A stretch of 40,556 bases of DNA from Fimenecus sp045631225 (GTDB lineage: Bacteria > Bacillota > Clostridia > Oscillospirales > Acutalibacteraceae). This document shows, in pieces, positions 29,383-37,533 of this stretch; position 1 is the stretch's first letter; every line of letters starts with the position of its first letter. The notes beneath the pieces are model-generated. The model searched no databases, was not told the DNA's origin, and was given only the letters and a program-made list of their open reading frames with translations. The position numbers and the translations under genes are program-made. The DNA lies in NCBI GenBank assembly GCA_045631225.1, contig JAZQUG010000045.1, positions 1 to 40,556 on the forward strand, given 5' to 3'.

Positions 29383-29640
29383 GTGTTTTTTAATAATGTA
29401 GAAGTTGCTACCCTCAGAGACTTGATTTTATATAATGTACATTTTGGAAAGAAACGATGTGGGGAGACCTACAGTAATGAAAATAGCAGTCCTGACAAAA
29501 GTCGAAACTGCAGTTATGAGAGCATTCTGTTCACTTCTTCGTTATTCACTATTACTTTTTCATTTTCATAAATCAATTTTTATTCTTTAAGTGAATAGTT
29601 AAGAGGTAATAAGTAAAATCGACGAAACTCTTGTGAGTCT
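29383..29640 (+). other. Non-coding stretch with possible structured RNA
   Basis: No convincing gene. The part 29472-29530 can fold: GCAGT...ACTGC encloses GAC-AAAA-GTC, and CAG/AATG outside pairs with CATT/CTG. A TATAAT lies at 29431-29436 without a good -35. TATTCACT near 29545 and AGTGAATA near 29590 pair over a long distance. Short open frames exist on both strands but look accidental. Confidence 0.3.
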
Positions 29641-29650
29641 TGTCAATTTT

Positions 29651-29820
29651 TGGTACGGGTAGCAGGGGTCGAATGTCTGTTTCGGCTACGCCTTGCATAC
29701 ATCTCGCTCGTCGACCCAAAATCTTACGATTTTCGGTACCCGACTCACGACTTTTTGCTAAAAATGATTCACCGAATCATTTTCCTAACACAAAAACCTT
29801 CTCAGGTTCGACCACCTGTA
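29651..29820. repeat. Broken tRNA-Leu 3' end plus hairpin repeat element
   Basis: 29651-29673 matches the 3' end of the intact tRNA-Leu (29860-29882) at 22 of 23 positions and stops in the T-loop at GTCGAA. A repeat follows with hairpins around AAAATC/GATTTT (29717-29733) and ATGATTCACCGAATCAT (29764-29780). It ends in an inverted T-arm mimic, CAGGTTCGACC, near 29803. Layout and the GGTG-centred hairpin match the element beside tRNA-Ser. Confidence 0.65.
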
Positions 29821-29822
29821 TT

Positions 29823-29859
29823 AAATAAAGGACCCCAACATATGTTGAAGTCCTTTATT
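29823..29859 (-). terminator. Terminator of tRNA-Leu
   Basis: AAATAAAGGAC pairs with GTCCTTTATTT and the inner AACATATGTT is itself palindromic; begins directly after the tRNA 3' end. Confidence 0.8.
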
Positions 29860-29944
29860 TGGTGCGGGTAGCAGGGGTCGAACCTGTACACCTCTCGGCA
29901 CAAGATCCTAAATCTTGCGTGTCTGCCAATTCCACCATACCCGC
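29860..29944 (-). tRNA. tRNA-Leu (anticodon UAG)
   Basis: The minus strand folds as a class II tRNA: acceptor GCGGGTA with TACCCGC plus encoded CCA, D-arm TGGAATTGGCAGACA, anticodon loop TTTAGGA (anticodon UAG), variable arm TGCCGAGAGGTGT and T-loop GGTTCGACCCC. It reads CUN leucine codons. Confidence 0.95.
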
Positions 29945-29961
29945 ATATTAAGTTGAAACAA

Positions 29962-30102
29962 AAAGATTCCGTGTGACACTTGCGGTGTCCGAAGACTCGT
30001 GCTACCGCACTCGCTTTTCGACCGCTACATCTTTTGTGCTGTCACTTTATCATCCGCAGGATGCGTTCGGCACAAAACTACCAATTCCACATACCCGCAT
30101 AT
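29962..30102. repeat. Hairpin-rich debris ending in a tRNA-Leu 5' fragment
   Basis: 30078-30102 matches the 5' end of the tRNA-Leu (acceptor and D-arm, one substitution and one deletion). TTCGGCACAAA before it resembles the variable arm, so the D-loop-to-anticodon part is deleted. The rest (29962-30070) is GC-rich for this genome, with arms such as GTGACACTTGCGGTGTC (29973-29989) and ATCCGCAGGAT (30051-30061). Confidence 0.6.
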
Positions 30103-30146
30103 TTATTTCGTTTCATAATTATATCAAAGTTTTTTTGAAAATTCAA

Positions 30147-30175
30147 TAGACAAATCTGTTATTATGTATTAAAAT
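30147..30175 (+). promoter_or_regulatory. Promoter of the GH2 gene
   Basis: TAGACA (30147-30152), 17-bp spacer, TAAAAT (30170-30175). Confidence 0.6.
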
Positions 30176-30227
30176 ATAAACAATAATGTGCCTTAATAGG
30201 GCTTGATGTATTTGGAGGTATTAAATT

Positions 30228-31976
30228 ATGGGATTTATGAAAACTCGTTGGACTGATAAGGTTGACAGAAATAATCCGTTACCTGAATATCCACGTCCTC
30301 AGATGGAACGTTCTGATTGGATTTCAATGAATGGTGTATATGAGTACGCTATTGTTGATAAGAATGTTGAATGGGTTGACAATTTCCAAGGTGAAATTGT
30401 TGTTCCGTTTGCCGTTGAATGTATGCTTTCAGGTGTAGAAAAGCCATTAAAGCCTGACCAGAAGCTTTGGTATAAAAAGACATTTTCAATTCCTGAAAAC
30501 ATGAAAGGTAACAACATTTTACTTAACTTTGGTGCTGTTGACTGGGAATGTAGTGTTTATATTAATGGAGAACTTGCAGGTACTCACAGAGGTGGTTATG
30601 CAACATTTTCAATTGATATCACAAGATTACTTAAAGATGGTGAAAATGAACTTGTTGTAAGTGTTTATGACCCAACAGAAAGTGGTTGGCAACAGAGAGG
30701 TAAGCAGGTTAATAAAACTCACGGTTTCTGGTATGTTGCTACATCAGGTATATGGCAGAGTGTTTGGCTTGAAGCAGTAAATCCTATTCATATTCAGAAA
30801 CTTCGTATGACTCCTGATATTGATACAAAAACTCTTGCTTTCAAGACTTTTGCTAATGATAATGATTGTCAGGTAAAGGTAACTGTATTCGACGGTGAAT
30901 CAGTTGTTTCTGAAAATACTATCTCAATGGATGATGTTATCAAATTTGATGATATCAAGCTTTGGTCACCTGAAAATCCATTCCTTTATGACCTTAAGGT
31001 TGAGCTTATCAAAGATGGAACTGTTGTTGATACAGTTAAGAGTTACATTGGTATGCGCAAGTATTCAATTGGTAAGGATGTAAAAGGATATCCTCGTTTC
31101 TACCTCAATAATGAACCTTACTTCCAAAGAGGTCTTCTTGACCAGGGATATTGGTCAGATGGTGGTATGACACCTCCAACAGATGAAGCAATGATTTACG
31201 ATATTGAAACAATGAAACGTGTTGGCTTTAATATGATGCGTAAACATATTAAGGTTGAGCTTGACCGTTGGTATTATCATTGTGACAGACTTGGTATGCT
31301 TGTTTGGCAGGATATGGTCAGTGGTGGTGAATATATCGGTCAGTTCCTTGCCGGAGTACTCCCATTGGTTGCAATTCACGTTAAAGATAATAAATATAAA
31401 GCATTCAAACGTGGTGAACAATTATGGCGTGATGAATTTGAGCGTGAACTTAATGAAATGCTCAATCAGCTTTATAATCATACCTGTATTTCATGTTGGG
31501 TACCATTTAATGAGGGGTGGGGACAGTTTGATTCTGTGAGAATTTCAAATGATATTAAGAAGTTTGACCCATCTCGTATAGTTGACCATGCAAGTGGTTG
31601 GCATGACCAGGGTGCAGGTGACCTTAACAGTATGCATAGATACATAGCACCTGTTAATCCTCGTAGAAACGATGGCAGAATTTTTGCTCTTACTGAATTT
31701 GGTGGTTACAGTCATATTGACAGAGGACACACCTGGGATGAATCAAAGAGCTTTGGTTATATGATGTTTGGCTCTAAGAATTCATTATCTAAGGCTTATA
31801 AGCTTCTTCATACTACTCAGATTATCCCACTTATAAAGCTTGGTTTGAGTGCAACTGTTTATACTCAGGTCAGTGACGTTGAAAATGAGGTTAATGGTAT
31901 TTTAACTTATGACCGTGAGCATATTAAGATTGATGAAAATGTTCTTATTGAAATTAATAAGAAGCTTACTTTATAA
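30228..31976 (+). CDS. Glycoside hydrolase family 2 enzyme (beta-galactosidase/beta-glucuronidase type)
   Basis: A 582-residue intracellular glycosidase without signal peptide. Domains in order: jelly-roll sugar-binding domain (about 20-190, with WYKKTFSIPE and VYINGELAGTHRGGY), Ig-like domain (about 195-285) and TIM barrel (about 290-570). The general acid/base is E429 in FNEGWGQ and the nucleophile E490 in TEFGGYS. It is shorter than LacZ and resembles the compact GH2 group; substrate (galactoside, glucuronide or mannoside) is uncertain. GGAGG precedes the ATG. A WYL regulator gene starts 5 nt after its stop and may control it. Confidence 0.88.
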   Translation: MGFMKTRWTDKVDRNNPLPEYPRPQMERSDWISMNGVYEYAIVDKNVEWVDNFQGEIVVPFAVECMLSGVEKPLKPDQKLWYKKTFSIPENMKGNNILLNFGAVDWECSVYINGELAGTHRGGYATFSIDITRLLKDGENELVVSVYDPTESGWQQRGKQVNKTHGFWYVATSGIWQSVWLEAVNPIHIQKLRMTPDIDTKTLAFKTFANDNDCQVKVTVFDGESVVSENTISMDDVIKFDDIKLWSPENPFLYDLKVELIKDGTVVDTVKSYIGMRKYSIGKDVKGYPRFYLNNEPYFQRGLLDQGYWSDGGMTPPTDEAMIYDIETMKRVGFNMMRKHIKVELDRWYYHCDRLGMLVWQDMVSGGEYIGQFLAGVLPLVAIHVKDNKYKAFKRGEQLWRDEFERELNEMLNQLYNHTCISCWVPFNEGWGQFDSVRISNDIKKFDPSRIVDHASGWHDQGAGDLNSMHRYIAPVNPRRNDGRIFALTEFGGYSHIDRGHTWDESKSFGYMMFGSKNSLSKAYKLLHTTQIIPLIKLGLSATVYTQVSDVENEVNGILTYDREHIKIDENVLIEINKKLTL

Positions 31977-31981
31977 GTATT

Positions 31982-32983
31982 ATGAAAACTCCATCAGTAC
32001 AAAAATTAAGATTACTTTATATAATTGATATTCTTTCCAAGAAATCAGACGAAGAACATCCGATGTCTGCAACACAGATTATGGAATATCTTCATAATGA
32101 TTATGGCATTGAATGTGAAAGAAAGACAATTTATGATTGTATTGAATGTTTAAACGAATATGGTTATGAAATAATTAAATCACAATCTCCTCGCGGATAT
32201 TTTATGACACCGTATTATTTTGAACCTGCTGAACTTCGTTTACTTATTGACGCTGTGCAATCTGCTGATTTTATTTCTGCAAAAAAAACAAAATTGCTTT
32301 TAAAAAAATTCTCATCTTTTGCTAGTGAATATCAATATAAAAGAATAGAAAAACAAATTTATATCGATAATAGAAATAAGTGCGCAAATGAAAATCTGTT
32401 TATTATTATTGATATTTTAAGTTCAGCAATTATTTCACGCAAACAAGTTGAAGTTGTATATCGAAAACGAAAAATTGTTGATGGTAAAACAGCAAGATAT
32501 GAAGAGAAAACAATGATAATAAATCCATATGCGCTAATTTGGTCAGATGACCATTATTATCTTGTGGGTAATTACAGTAAATATGATAATTTAATTCATC
32601 TTCGTATTGACAGACTGAAAAATGTTAAGGTTTTAGATACTTATTCACGACATTTTTCAGAAGTTTCACCTTATCAGAAGGTTTTTGATATTGCCGATTA
32701 TAGTAATAAGCATCTTTCAATGTTTTCAGGTGAAATAAAACCTGTTGAAATGTTTTGCAATAATTCAATGATAGAGGATTTCATTGACCAATTCGGTGAA
32801 AAAGTTTCAATGAAACCATTTGATGACGAAAACTTTATTGCAAAAATTGATGTTGCGGTTACAGACGGACTTGTTGCTTGGATTATGCAATATGGTAATA
32901 AAATAAAAGTTAAGTCGCCAAAAGAGTTAAAAAATATGATTATAGACAAAACAAAATCTATTTTAGCTCTTTATAATGGATAA
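31982..32983 (+). CDS. WYL-domain transcriptional regulator (host)
   Basis: A 333-residue regulator with an N-terminal winged helix (MSATQIMEYLHNDYGIECER, then KTIYDCIECLNEYGYEI), a WYL domain (about residues 150-215, with NPYALIWSDDHYYLVGNYS and LIHLRIDRLKNVKVL) and a C-terminal WCX-like domain. It has the same architecture as the regulator in the integrated element at 15164. It is coupled to the GH2 gene (5-nt gap), so it may sense a sugar-related signal. No clear ribosome site beyond the coupling. Confidence 0.87.
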   Translation: MKTPSVQKLRLLYIIDILSKKSDEEHPMSATQIMEYLHNDYGIECERKTIYDCIECLNEYGYEIIKSQSPRGYFMTPYYFEPAELRLLIDAVQSADFISAKKTKLLLKKFSSFASEYQYKRIEKQIYIDNRNKCANENLFIIIDILSSAIISRKQVEVVYRKRKIVDGKTARYEEKTMIINPYALIWSDDHYYLVGNYSKYDNLIHLRIDRLKNVKVLDTYSRHFSEVSPYQKVFDIADYSNKHLSMFSGEIKPVEMFCNNSMIEDFIDQFGEKVSMKPFDDENFIAKIDVAVTDGLVAWIMQYGNKIKVKSPKELKNMIIDKTKSILALYNG

Positions 32984-33016
32984 AATGATAAACTTTTAAC
33001 AAATATATTTATAACA

Positions 33017-33046
33017 CTTGAAAAATTTTCAAGATTATTATAAAAT
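33017..33046 (+). promoter_or_regulatory. pgk operon promoter with overlapping palindrome
   Basis: TTGAAA (33018-33023), 17-bp spacer, TAAAAT (33041-33046). CTTGAAAAATTTTCAAG (33017-33033) is a perfect 8-1-8 inverted repeat covering the -35, a likely repressor site. Confidence 0.7.
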
Positions 33047-33097
33047 ATCTAATGGTAAATTTTACAAAATATATCTTTTGAAAGGATGTTTTTAAAA

Positions 33098-34291
33098 ATG
33101 AGCAGTGCATTAAACAAAAAGACTGTTGAAGATTTACAGGTAACAGGTAAAAAAGTTCTTGTTCGTTGTGACTTCAACGTAAAGATGGAAAATGGCGTTA
33201 TTACAAGTGATAAGAGAATTGTTGCTTCATTGCCAACAATCAAATATCTCATTGAAAACGGTGCAAAAGTTATTCTTTGTTCACACCTTGGTCGTCCAAA
33301 GGGTGAAGTAGTTCCAGAATTCTCTCTTGCTCCTGTTGCAGCAAGACTTGCTGAACTCCTTGGTCAGGAAGTTAAAATGGCAAAAGACGTTGTTGGTGAA
33401 AGTGCTCAGGCACTTGCAGCTGACCTTAAAGATGGTGAAGTTCTTCTTCTTGAAAATGTTCGTTATGAAAAGGGCGAAACAAAGAATGACCCAGAACTTA
33501 GCAAGAAGTTTGCTGACCTTGCAGAACTTTATGTAAACGATGCATTCGGTTCAGCTCACAGAGCTCATTCTTCAACTGCCGGTGTTGCAGAACATCTTCC
33601 TGCAGCTTGTGGTTACCTTATTCAGAAAGAAATCGAATTTATCGGTGGTGCTCTTGAAAATCCAAAGAGACCTCTTGTAGCTATCCTTGGTGGTGCTAAA
33701 GTTTCTGATAAAATCGGTGTTATCACAAACCTTATCGATAAGTGTGATACTCTTATCATCGGTGGTGGTATGGCTTATACATTCATGAAGTCATTAGGCT
33801 ATAACATTGGTACATCTCTTCTTGAAGCTGATAAAGTTGAACTTGCAGCTGAAATGATGAAGAAAGCAGAAGAAAAGGGCGTTAAATTCCTTATTCCTGT
33901 TGATAACAAGGTTGGTAAGGAATATGCTCCTGACACAGAAGCAATGGTAGTAGATTCAGATAAGATTCCTGACGGTTGGATGGGTCTTGATATCGGTCCT
34001 AAGACACAAGCTATCTTTGCTGATGCTGTTAAAGATGCTGGTACAGTAATCTGGAATGGTCCTATGGGTGTTTCTGAATGGGAAGCATTCGCATCAGGTA
34101 CAGTTGCAGTTGCAACAGCAATTGCTGACAGTGACGCTATTTCAATCATCGGTGGTGGTGACTCAGCAGCTGCAATTCAGAAGCTTGGATTTGCAGACAA
34201 AATGTCACATATCTCAACAGGTGGCGGTGCATCACTTGAATATCTTGAAGGTAAGGTTCTTCCTGGTATTGATGCTCTCAACGAGAAATAA
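33098..34291 (+). CDS. pgk: Phosphoglycerate kinase
   Basis: Transfers phosphate from 1,3-bisphosphoglycerate to ADP in glycolysis. The 397-residue length is typical. Motifs: VLVRCDFNVKMENGVI (substrate loop), SHLGRPKGE, NDAFGSAHRAHSST, ILGGAKVSDKIGVI and the nucleotide-site WNGPMGVSEWE, and GGGDSAAAIQKLG. ATG 33098 is chosen; an in-frame ATG at 33086 is part of the GAAAGGATG ribosome site. First gene of a pgk-tpiA-gpmI operon; gapA is not in the window. Confidence 0.97.
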   Translation: MSSALNKKTVEDLQVTGKKVLVRCDFNVKMENGVITSDKRIVASLPTIKYLIENGAKVILCSHLGRPKGEVVPEFSLAPVAARLAELLGQEVKMAKDVVGESAQALAADLKDGEVLLLENVRYEKGETKNDPELSKKFADLAELYVNDAFGSAHRAHSSTAGVAEHLPAACGYLIQKEIEFIGGALENPKRPLVAILGGAKVSDKIGVITNLIDKCDTLIIGGGMAYTFMKSLGYNIGTSLLEADKVELAAEMMKKAEEKGVKFLIPVDNKVGKEYAPDTEAMVVDSDKIPDGWMGLDIGPKTQAIFADAVKDAGTVIWNGPMGVSEWEAFASGTVAVATAIADSDAISIIGGGDSAAAIQKLGFADKMSHISTGGGASLEYLEGKVLPGIDALNEK

Positions 34292-34306
34292 TTAAAAAAT
34301 TTATAT

Positions 34307-34328
34307 GGAGGACTAAATTAAGTCCTCC
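34307..34328 (+). promoter_or_regulatory. Intercistronic hairpin between pgk and tpiA
   Basis: GGAGGACT (34307-34314) pairs perfectly with AGTCCTCC (34321-34328) around AAATTA. Only a broken T run follows, so it may trim expression or stabilise the upstream mRNA rather than stop transcription. Confidence 0.55.
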
Positions 34329-34356
34329 TAAAGTTTGTTTTAAGGAGTAAATAATT

Positions 34357-35124
34357 ATGAATAAAAATCTTCGTAAAGCAGTTATCGCTGGTAACTGGAA
34401 AATGAACAAAACACCTGCAGAAGCAAAGGCTCTTATTGAAGAAATGAAACCGGTTGTTGCAGATGCTGATTGTGAAGTTGTACTTTGCGTACCATTTATT
34501 GACATTCCGGCTGCTATTGAAGCTGCTGCTGGTTCAAACATCAAAATCGGTGCTGAAAATGTTCACTTTAAGTCATCAGGTGCATACACAGGTGAAATTT
34601 CAGCTGAAATGCTTAAGGAAGCAGGAGTTGAATATGTTGTAGTTGGTCATAGTGAAAGAAGACAGTATTTTGGTGAAACAGACCAGACTGTAAACCTTCG
34701 TTCACTTGCTGCTCTTAACGGTGGTCTTAAGCCAATCATCTGTGTTGGTGAAACACTTGAACAGAGAGAACTCGGTTATACAGAAACTCTTCTTAAGTTC
34801 CAGACAAAGATGGCTCTTACAAATGTAACAGCTGAACAGCTTAAGGATGTTATCATCGCTTATGAACCAGTTTGGGCTATCGGTACAGGTGTTACTGCAA
34901 CTGCTGACCAGGCTGATGAAGGTAACGGTTATGTTCGTGAAGCTATTGCAGAAGTTTACGGTGCCGATGTTGCTGAAACAGTTACAATTCAGTATGGTGG
35001 GTCAATGAATGCTGCTAATGCTGACGAACTTGTAGCTAAAGTTAATGTTGATGGTGGTCTTATCGGTGGTGCATCACTCAAAGCTGCTGATTTTGCTAAG
35101 ATTGTTGCTGCTGCTTCAAAATAA
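34357..35124 (+). CDS. tpiA: Triosephosphate isomerase
   Basis: Interconverts dihydroxyacetone phosphate and glyceraldehyde 3-phosphate. The 255-residue TIM barrel has K15 (AGNWKMNK), H98 (VVVGHSERR) and E170 (IAYEPVWAIGTG), and the phosphate loop IQYGGSMNAANA. AAGGAG precedes the ATG. Second gene of the glycolytic operon, 65 nt after pgk. Confidence 0.97.
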   Translation: MNKNLRKAVIAGNWKMNKTPAEAKALIEEMKPVVADADCEVVLCVPFIDIPAAIEAAAGSNIKIGAENVHFKSSGAYTGEISAEMLKEAGVEYVVVGHSERRQYFGETDQTVNLRSLAALNGGLKPIICVGETLEQRELGYTETLLKFQTKMALTNVTAEQLKDVIIAYEPVWAIGTGVTATADQADEGNGYVREAIAEVYGADVAETVTIQYGGSMNAANADELVAKVNVDGGLIGGASLKAADFAKIVAAASK

Positions 35125-35142
35125 TTATATAAGGTGAAATTA

Positions 35143-36678
35143 ATGAAAAAACCTGTAGTTTTATGTATTATGGATGGTTTTGGTTATAATCCAAGTGATT
35201 ATGGCAATGCGATTGTAGCTGCTAATACACCAAGACTTGACGAAATTTTTAAAAATAATCCAATGACATATATTGGTGCATCAGGTATGGACGTTGGTCT
35301 TCCTGATGGTCAGATGGGTAACTCTGAAGTTGGTCACACAAATATTGGTGCCGGTAGAGTTGTTTATCAGGAATTGACAAGAATCACAAAGTCTATTATG
35401 GACGGTGATTTCTTCGAAAACGATGTATTTATGGGTGCTATTGAGAATTGTAAGAAGAACAATTCAGCGCTTCACCTTATCGGACTCCTCTCTGATGGTG
35501 GTGTTCATAGCCATAATACACATTTATATGCTCTTGTTGAACTTGCAAAGAAGAACGGACTTGATAAAGTATTTGTTCACGCTCTTCTTGACGGTCGTGA
35601 TGTTCCACCAAGTTCAGGTGTTGACTTTGTTAAAGAACTTGAGGACAAGCTCAATGAAATCGGTGTAGGTAAAATTGCTACTGTTATGGGTAGATTTTAT
35701 GCTATGGACCGTGACAATATGTGGGACAGAGTCGGTATGGCTTACAATGCAATGGTTAACCGTGAAGGTATTGCAACTGACAGTGCTCTTGATGCTGTTA
35801 AAAAGTCATATGAAACAATTGACGAAGACGGTAAGTATCTTACTGACGAATTCGTTATGCCAACAGTAGTTGACGGTGCAGATGCAATTTCAGCTAACGA
35901 TTCAGTAATCTTCTTCAATTTCCGTCCTGACAGAGCAAGAGAAATTACAAGAACTTTTGTTGACCCTGATTTTACAGGCTTCGAAAGAAAAGAATTCTTC
36001 CCATTATATTATGTTTGTATGACACAGTATGATGCTGAAATGCCTAACGTAAATGTTGCATATAAGCCACAGACTCTTACAAACACAATGGGTGAGTATC
36101 TTTCAAAGCTTGGTAAGACTCAGCTTCGTATTGCTGAAACACAGAAGTATGCTCACGTAACATTCTTCTATAACGGTGGCGAAGAAAAGGTTTATCCCGG
36201 TGAAGACAGAGTTCTTATTGACTCTCCAAAAATTTCAACATTTGACTTAAAGCCTGAAATGAGTGCATACGAAGTATGTGATGCAGCTTGTGAAGAAATT
36301 TTAAGCGGTAAATATGATGTTGTAATCCTTAACTATGCTAACTGCGATATGGTTGGTCATACAGGTATCTTTGATGCTGCTGTAAAGGCTGTTGAAGCAG
36401 TTGATGAATGTGTTGGTAAACTTGTAGATGCAGTTGAAAAGATGGACGGTATAATTCTTATCACTGCTGACCACGGTAATGCTGACAAGATGTATGAAGA
36501 CGATGGTTCACCATTTACAGCTCATACAACAAATCTTGTTCCACTTGTAGTTGTAGGTAAAGAATGTTCACTCAAAAAGGAAGGCGGCAAACTCTGTGAC
36601 CTTTCACCAACAATGCTCGACATTATGGGACTCCAGATTCCTGCTGAAATGAGTGGAGTTTCACTTATTGAAAAATAA
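35143..36678 (+). CDS. gpmI: 2,3-bisphosphoglycerate-independent phosphoglycerate mutase
   Basis: Converts 3- to 2-phosphoglycerate with two Mn ions. The 511-residue alkaline-phosphatase-superfamily enzyme shows CIMDGFGYNPSDYGNAI (metal Asp), LPDGQMGNSEVGHTNIGAGR (catalytic Ser), HALLDGRDVPP, NFRPDRAREIT, NYANCDMVGHTG and ITADHGNADKM. ATG 35143 follows AAGGTG; an in-frame GTG at 35134 lies in that ribosome site. Last gene of the operon (18 nt after tpiA), ended by the terminator at 36693-36724. Confidence 0.97.
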   Translation: MKKPVVLCIMDGFGYNPSDYGNAIVAANTPRLDEIFKNNPMTYIGASGMDVGLPDGQMGNSEVGHTNIGAGRVVYQELTRITKSIMDGDFFENDVFMGAIENCKKNNSALHLIGLLSDGGVHSHNTHLYALVELAKKNGLDKVFVHALLDGRDVPPSSGVDFVKELEDKLNEIGVGKIATVMGRFYAMDRDNMWDRVGMAYNAMVNREGIATDSALDAVKKSYETIDEDGKYLTDEFVMPTVVDGADAISANDSVIFFNFRPDRAREITRTFVDPDFTGFERKEFFPLYYVCMTQYDAEMPNVNVAYKPQTLTNTMGEYLSKLGKTQLRIAETQKYAHVTFFYNGGEEKVYPGEDRVLIDSPKISTFDLKPEMSAYEVCDAACEEILSGKYDVVILNYANCDMVGHTGIFDAAVKAVEAVDECVGKLVDAVEKMDGIILITADHGNADKMYEDDGSPFTAHTTNLVPLVVVGKECSLKKEGGKLCDLSPTMLDIMGLQIPAEMSGVSLIEK

Positions 36679-36692
36679 TTGTAAAAAAAATT

Positions 36693-36724
36693 GGACTTCA
36701 CTTTCAAGGTGGAGTCCGTTTTTG
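36693..36724 (+). terminator. Terminator of the glycolytic operon
   Basis: GGACTTCAC and GTGGAGTCC arms (one mismatch) followed by GTTTTT. Confidence 0.8.
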
Positions 36725-36806
36725 TTGTGTTTTTCTATTATTTTGTATCTTTTTAGAACACTATTTACTGTCGAATTATTAAAGTTAAAATAATTATAAT
36801 TATATA

Positions 36807-36834
36807 TTGTATTTTATGAAATTTATGGTAGAAT
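36807..36834 (+). promoter_or_regulatory. Promoter of the classical rubrerythrin gene
   Basis: TTGTAT (36807-36812), 16-bp spacer, TAGAAT (36829-36834). ATAATTATAATTAT just upstream (36790-36803) is palindromic and loosely PerR-box-like, but such AT runs are common here. Confidence 0.5.
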
Positions 36835-36865
36835 AATATTAATAAAAAAATAAGGAGTGATTTTA

Positions 36866-37405
36866 ATGGAACTTAAAGGTTCAAGAACAGAAGCTAATCT
36901 TATGACTGCGTTTGCAGGTGAGTCACAGGCTCGAAACAAATACACTTATTATGCATCAAAAGCAAAAAAAGATGGCTATGTTCAGATAGCTCAGATTTTT
37001 GAAGAAACTGCTAACAATGAAAAGGAACATGCAAAAATCTGGTTTAAACTTCTTCATGATGGTGGTGTTCCAACAACTGTTGAAAATCTTAAGGATGCAG
37101 CTGCTGGTGAAAACTACGAATGGACAGAAATGTATGCTGAATTTGCTAAAGTAGCAAAAGAAGAAGGTTTTGACCACATTGCTGCTCTTTTCGAAATGGT
37201 TGCAAAAATTGAAAAGGACCATGAAGAAAGATATAAGAAACTTCTTGCAAACATTGAGGGTGGTCTTGTATTTTCTCGTGACGGTGATATAATGTGGATT
37301 TGTTCTAATTGCGGACACGTTCATATTGGTAAGGAAGCACCTGAAATTTGTCCTGTTTGCGCACATCCAAAGGCATATTTCATGATGAAATCAGAAAACT
37401 ATTAA
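36866..37405 (+). CDS. rbr: Rubrerythrin (classical order)
   Basis: A 179-residue NADH-peroxidase-system protein. The N-terminal four-helix diiron domain has AFAGESQARNKYTYYASKAK, EETANNEKEHAKIW and EKDHEERYKK ligands; the C-terminal rubredoxin knuckle is CSNCG and CPVCAHPKAYF. This is the opposite domain order to the protein at 21686. AAGGAGTG precedes ATG 36866; the frame extends 3 codons upstream without support. Monocistronic with a strong terminator at 37413-37443. Confidence 0.95.
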   Translation: MELKGSRTEANLMTAFAGESQARNKYTYYASKAKKDGYVQIAQIFEETANNEKEHAKIWFKLLHDGGVPTTVENLKDAAAGENYEWTEMYAEFAKVAKEEGFDHIAALFEMVAKIEKDHEERYKKLLANIEGGLVFSRDGDIMWICSNCGHVHIGKEAPEICPVCAHPKAYFMMKSENY

Positions 37406-37412
37406 ATTCAAC

Positions 37413-37443
37413 AAAAGTGGAGTCCAAAAAACTCCACTTTTTT
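37413..37443 (+). terminator. Terminator after rubrerythrin
   Basis: AAAAGTGGAGT pairs with ACTCCACTTTT, loop CCAAAAA, T run. Confidence 0.88.
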
Positions 37444-37466
37444 ACATATATTGTGTCTTGATTTTA

Positions 37467-37496
37467 TTGACATACAACATCTAAATATGTTACTAT
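37467..37496 (+). promoter_or_regulatory. Promoter of the pyr operon
   Basis: Consensus TTGACA (37467-37472), 18-bp spacer, TACTAT (37491-37496). The leader to pyrC is only about 30 nt, too short for a PyrR-type attenuator. Confidence 0.7.
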
Positions 37497-37533
37497 ATTT
37501 AGGAACGAAATTTCGATTTTAATGGGTGATGAA

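Noticed and set aside
29640..29871. Two overlapping 62- and 73-codon open frames
   Set aside because: They run through tRNA fragments and hairpin repeats; no ribosome site.
36790..36803. PerR box upstream of classical rubrerythrin
   Set aside because: ATAATTATAATTAT is palindromic, but such AT-rich strings are common here and it does not match the 7-1-7 box spacing seen at perR.
37497..37533. PyrR-type attenuator before pyrC
   Set aside because: The leader is about 30 nt, with no terminator/antiterminator pair.
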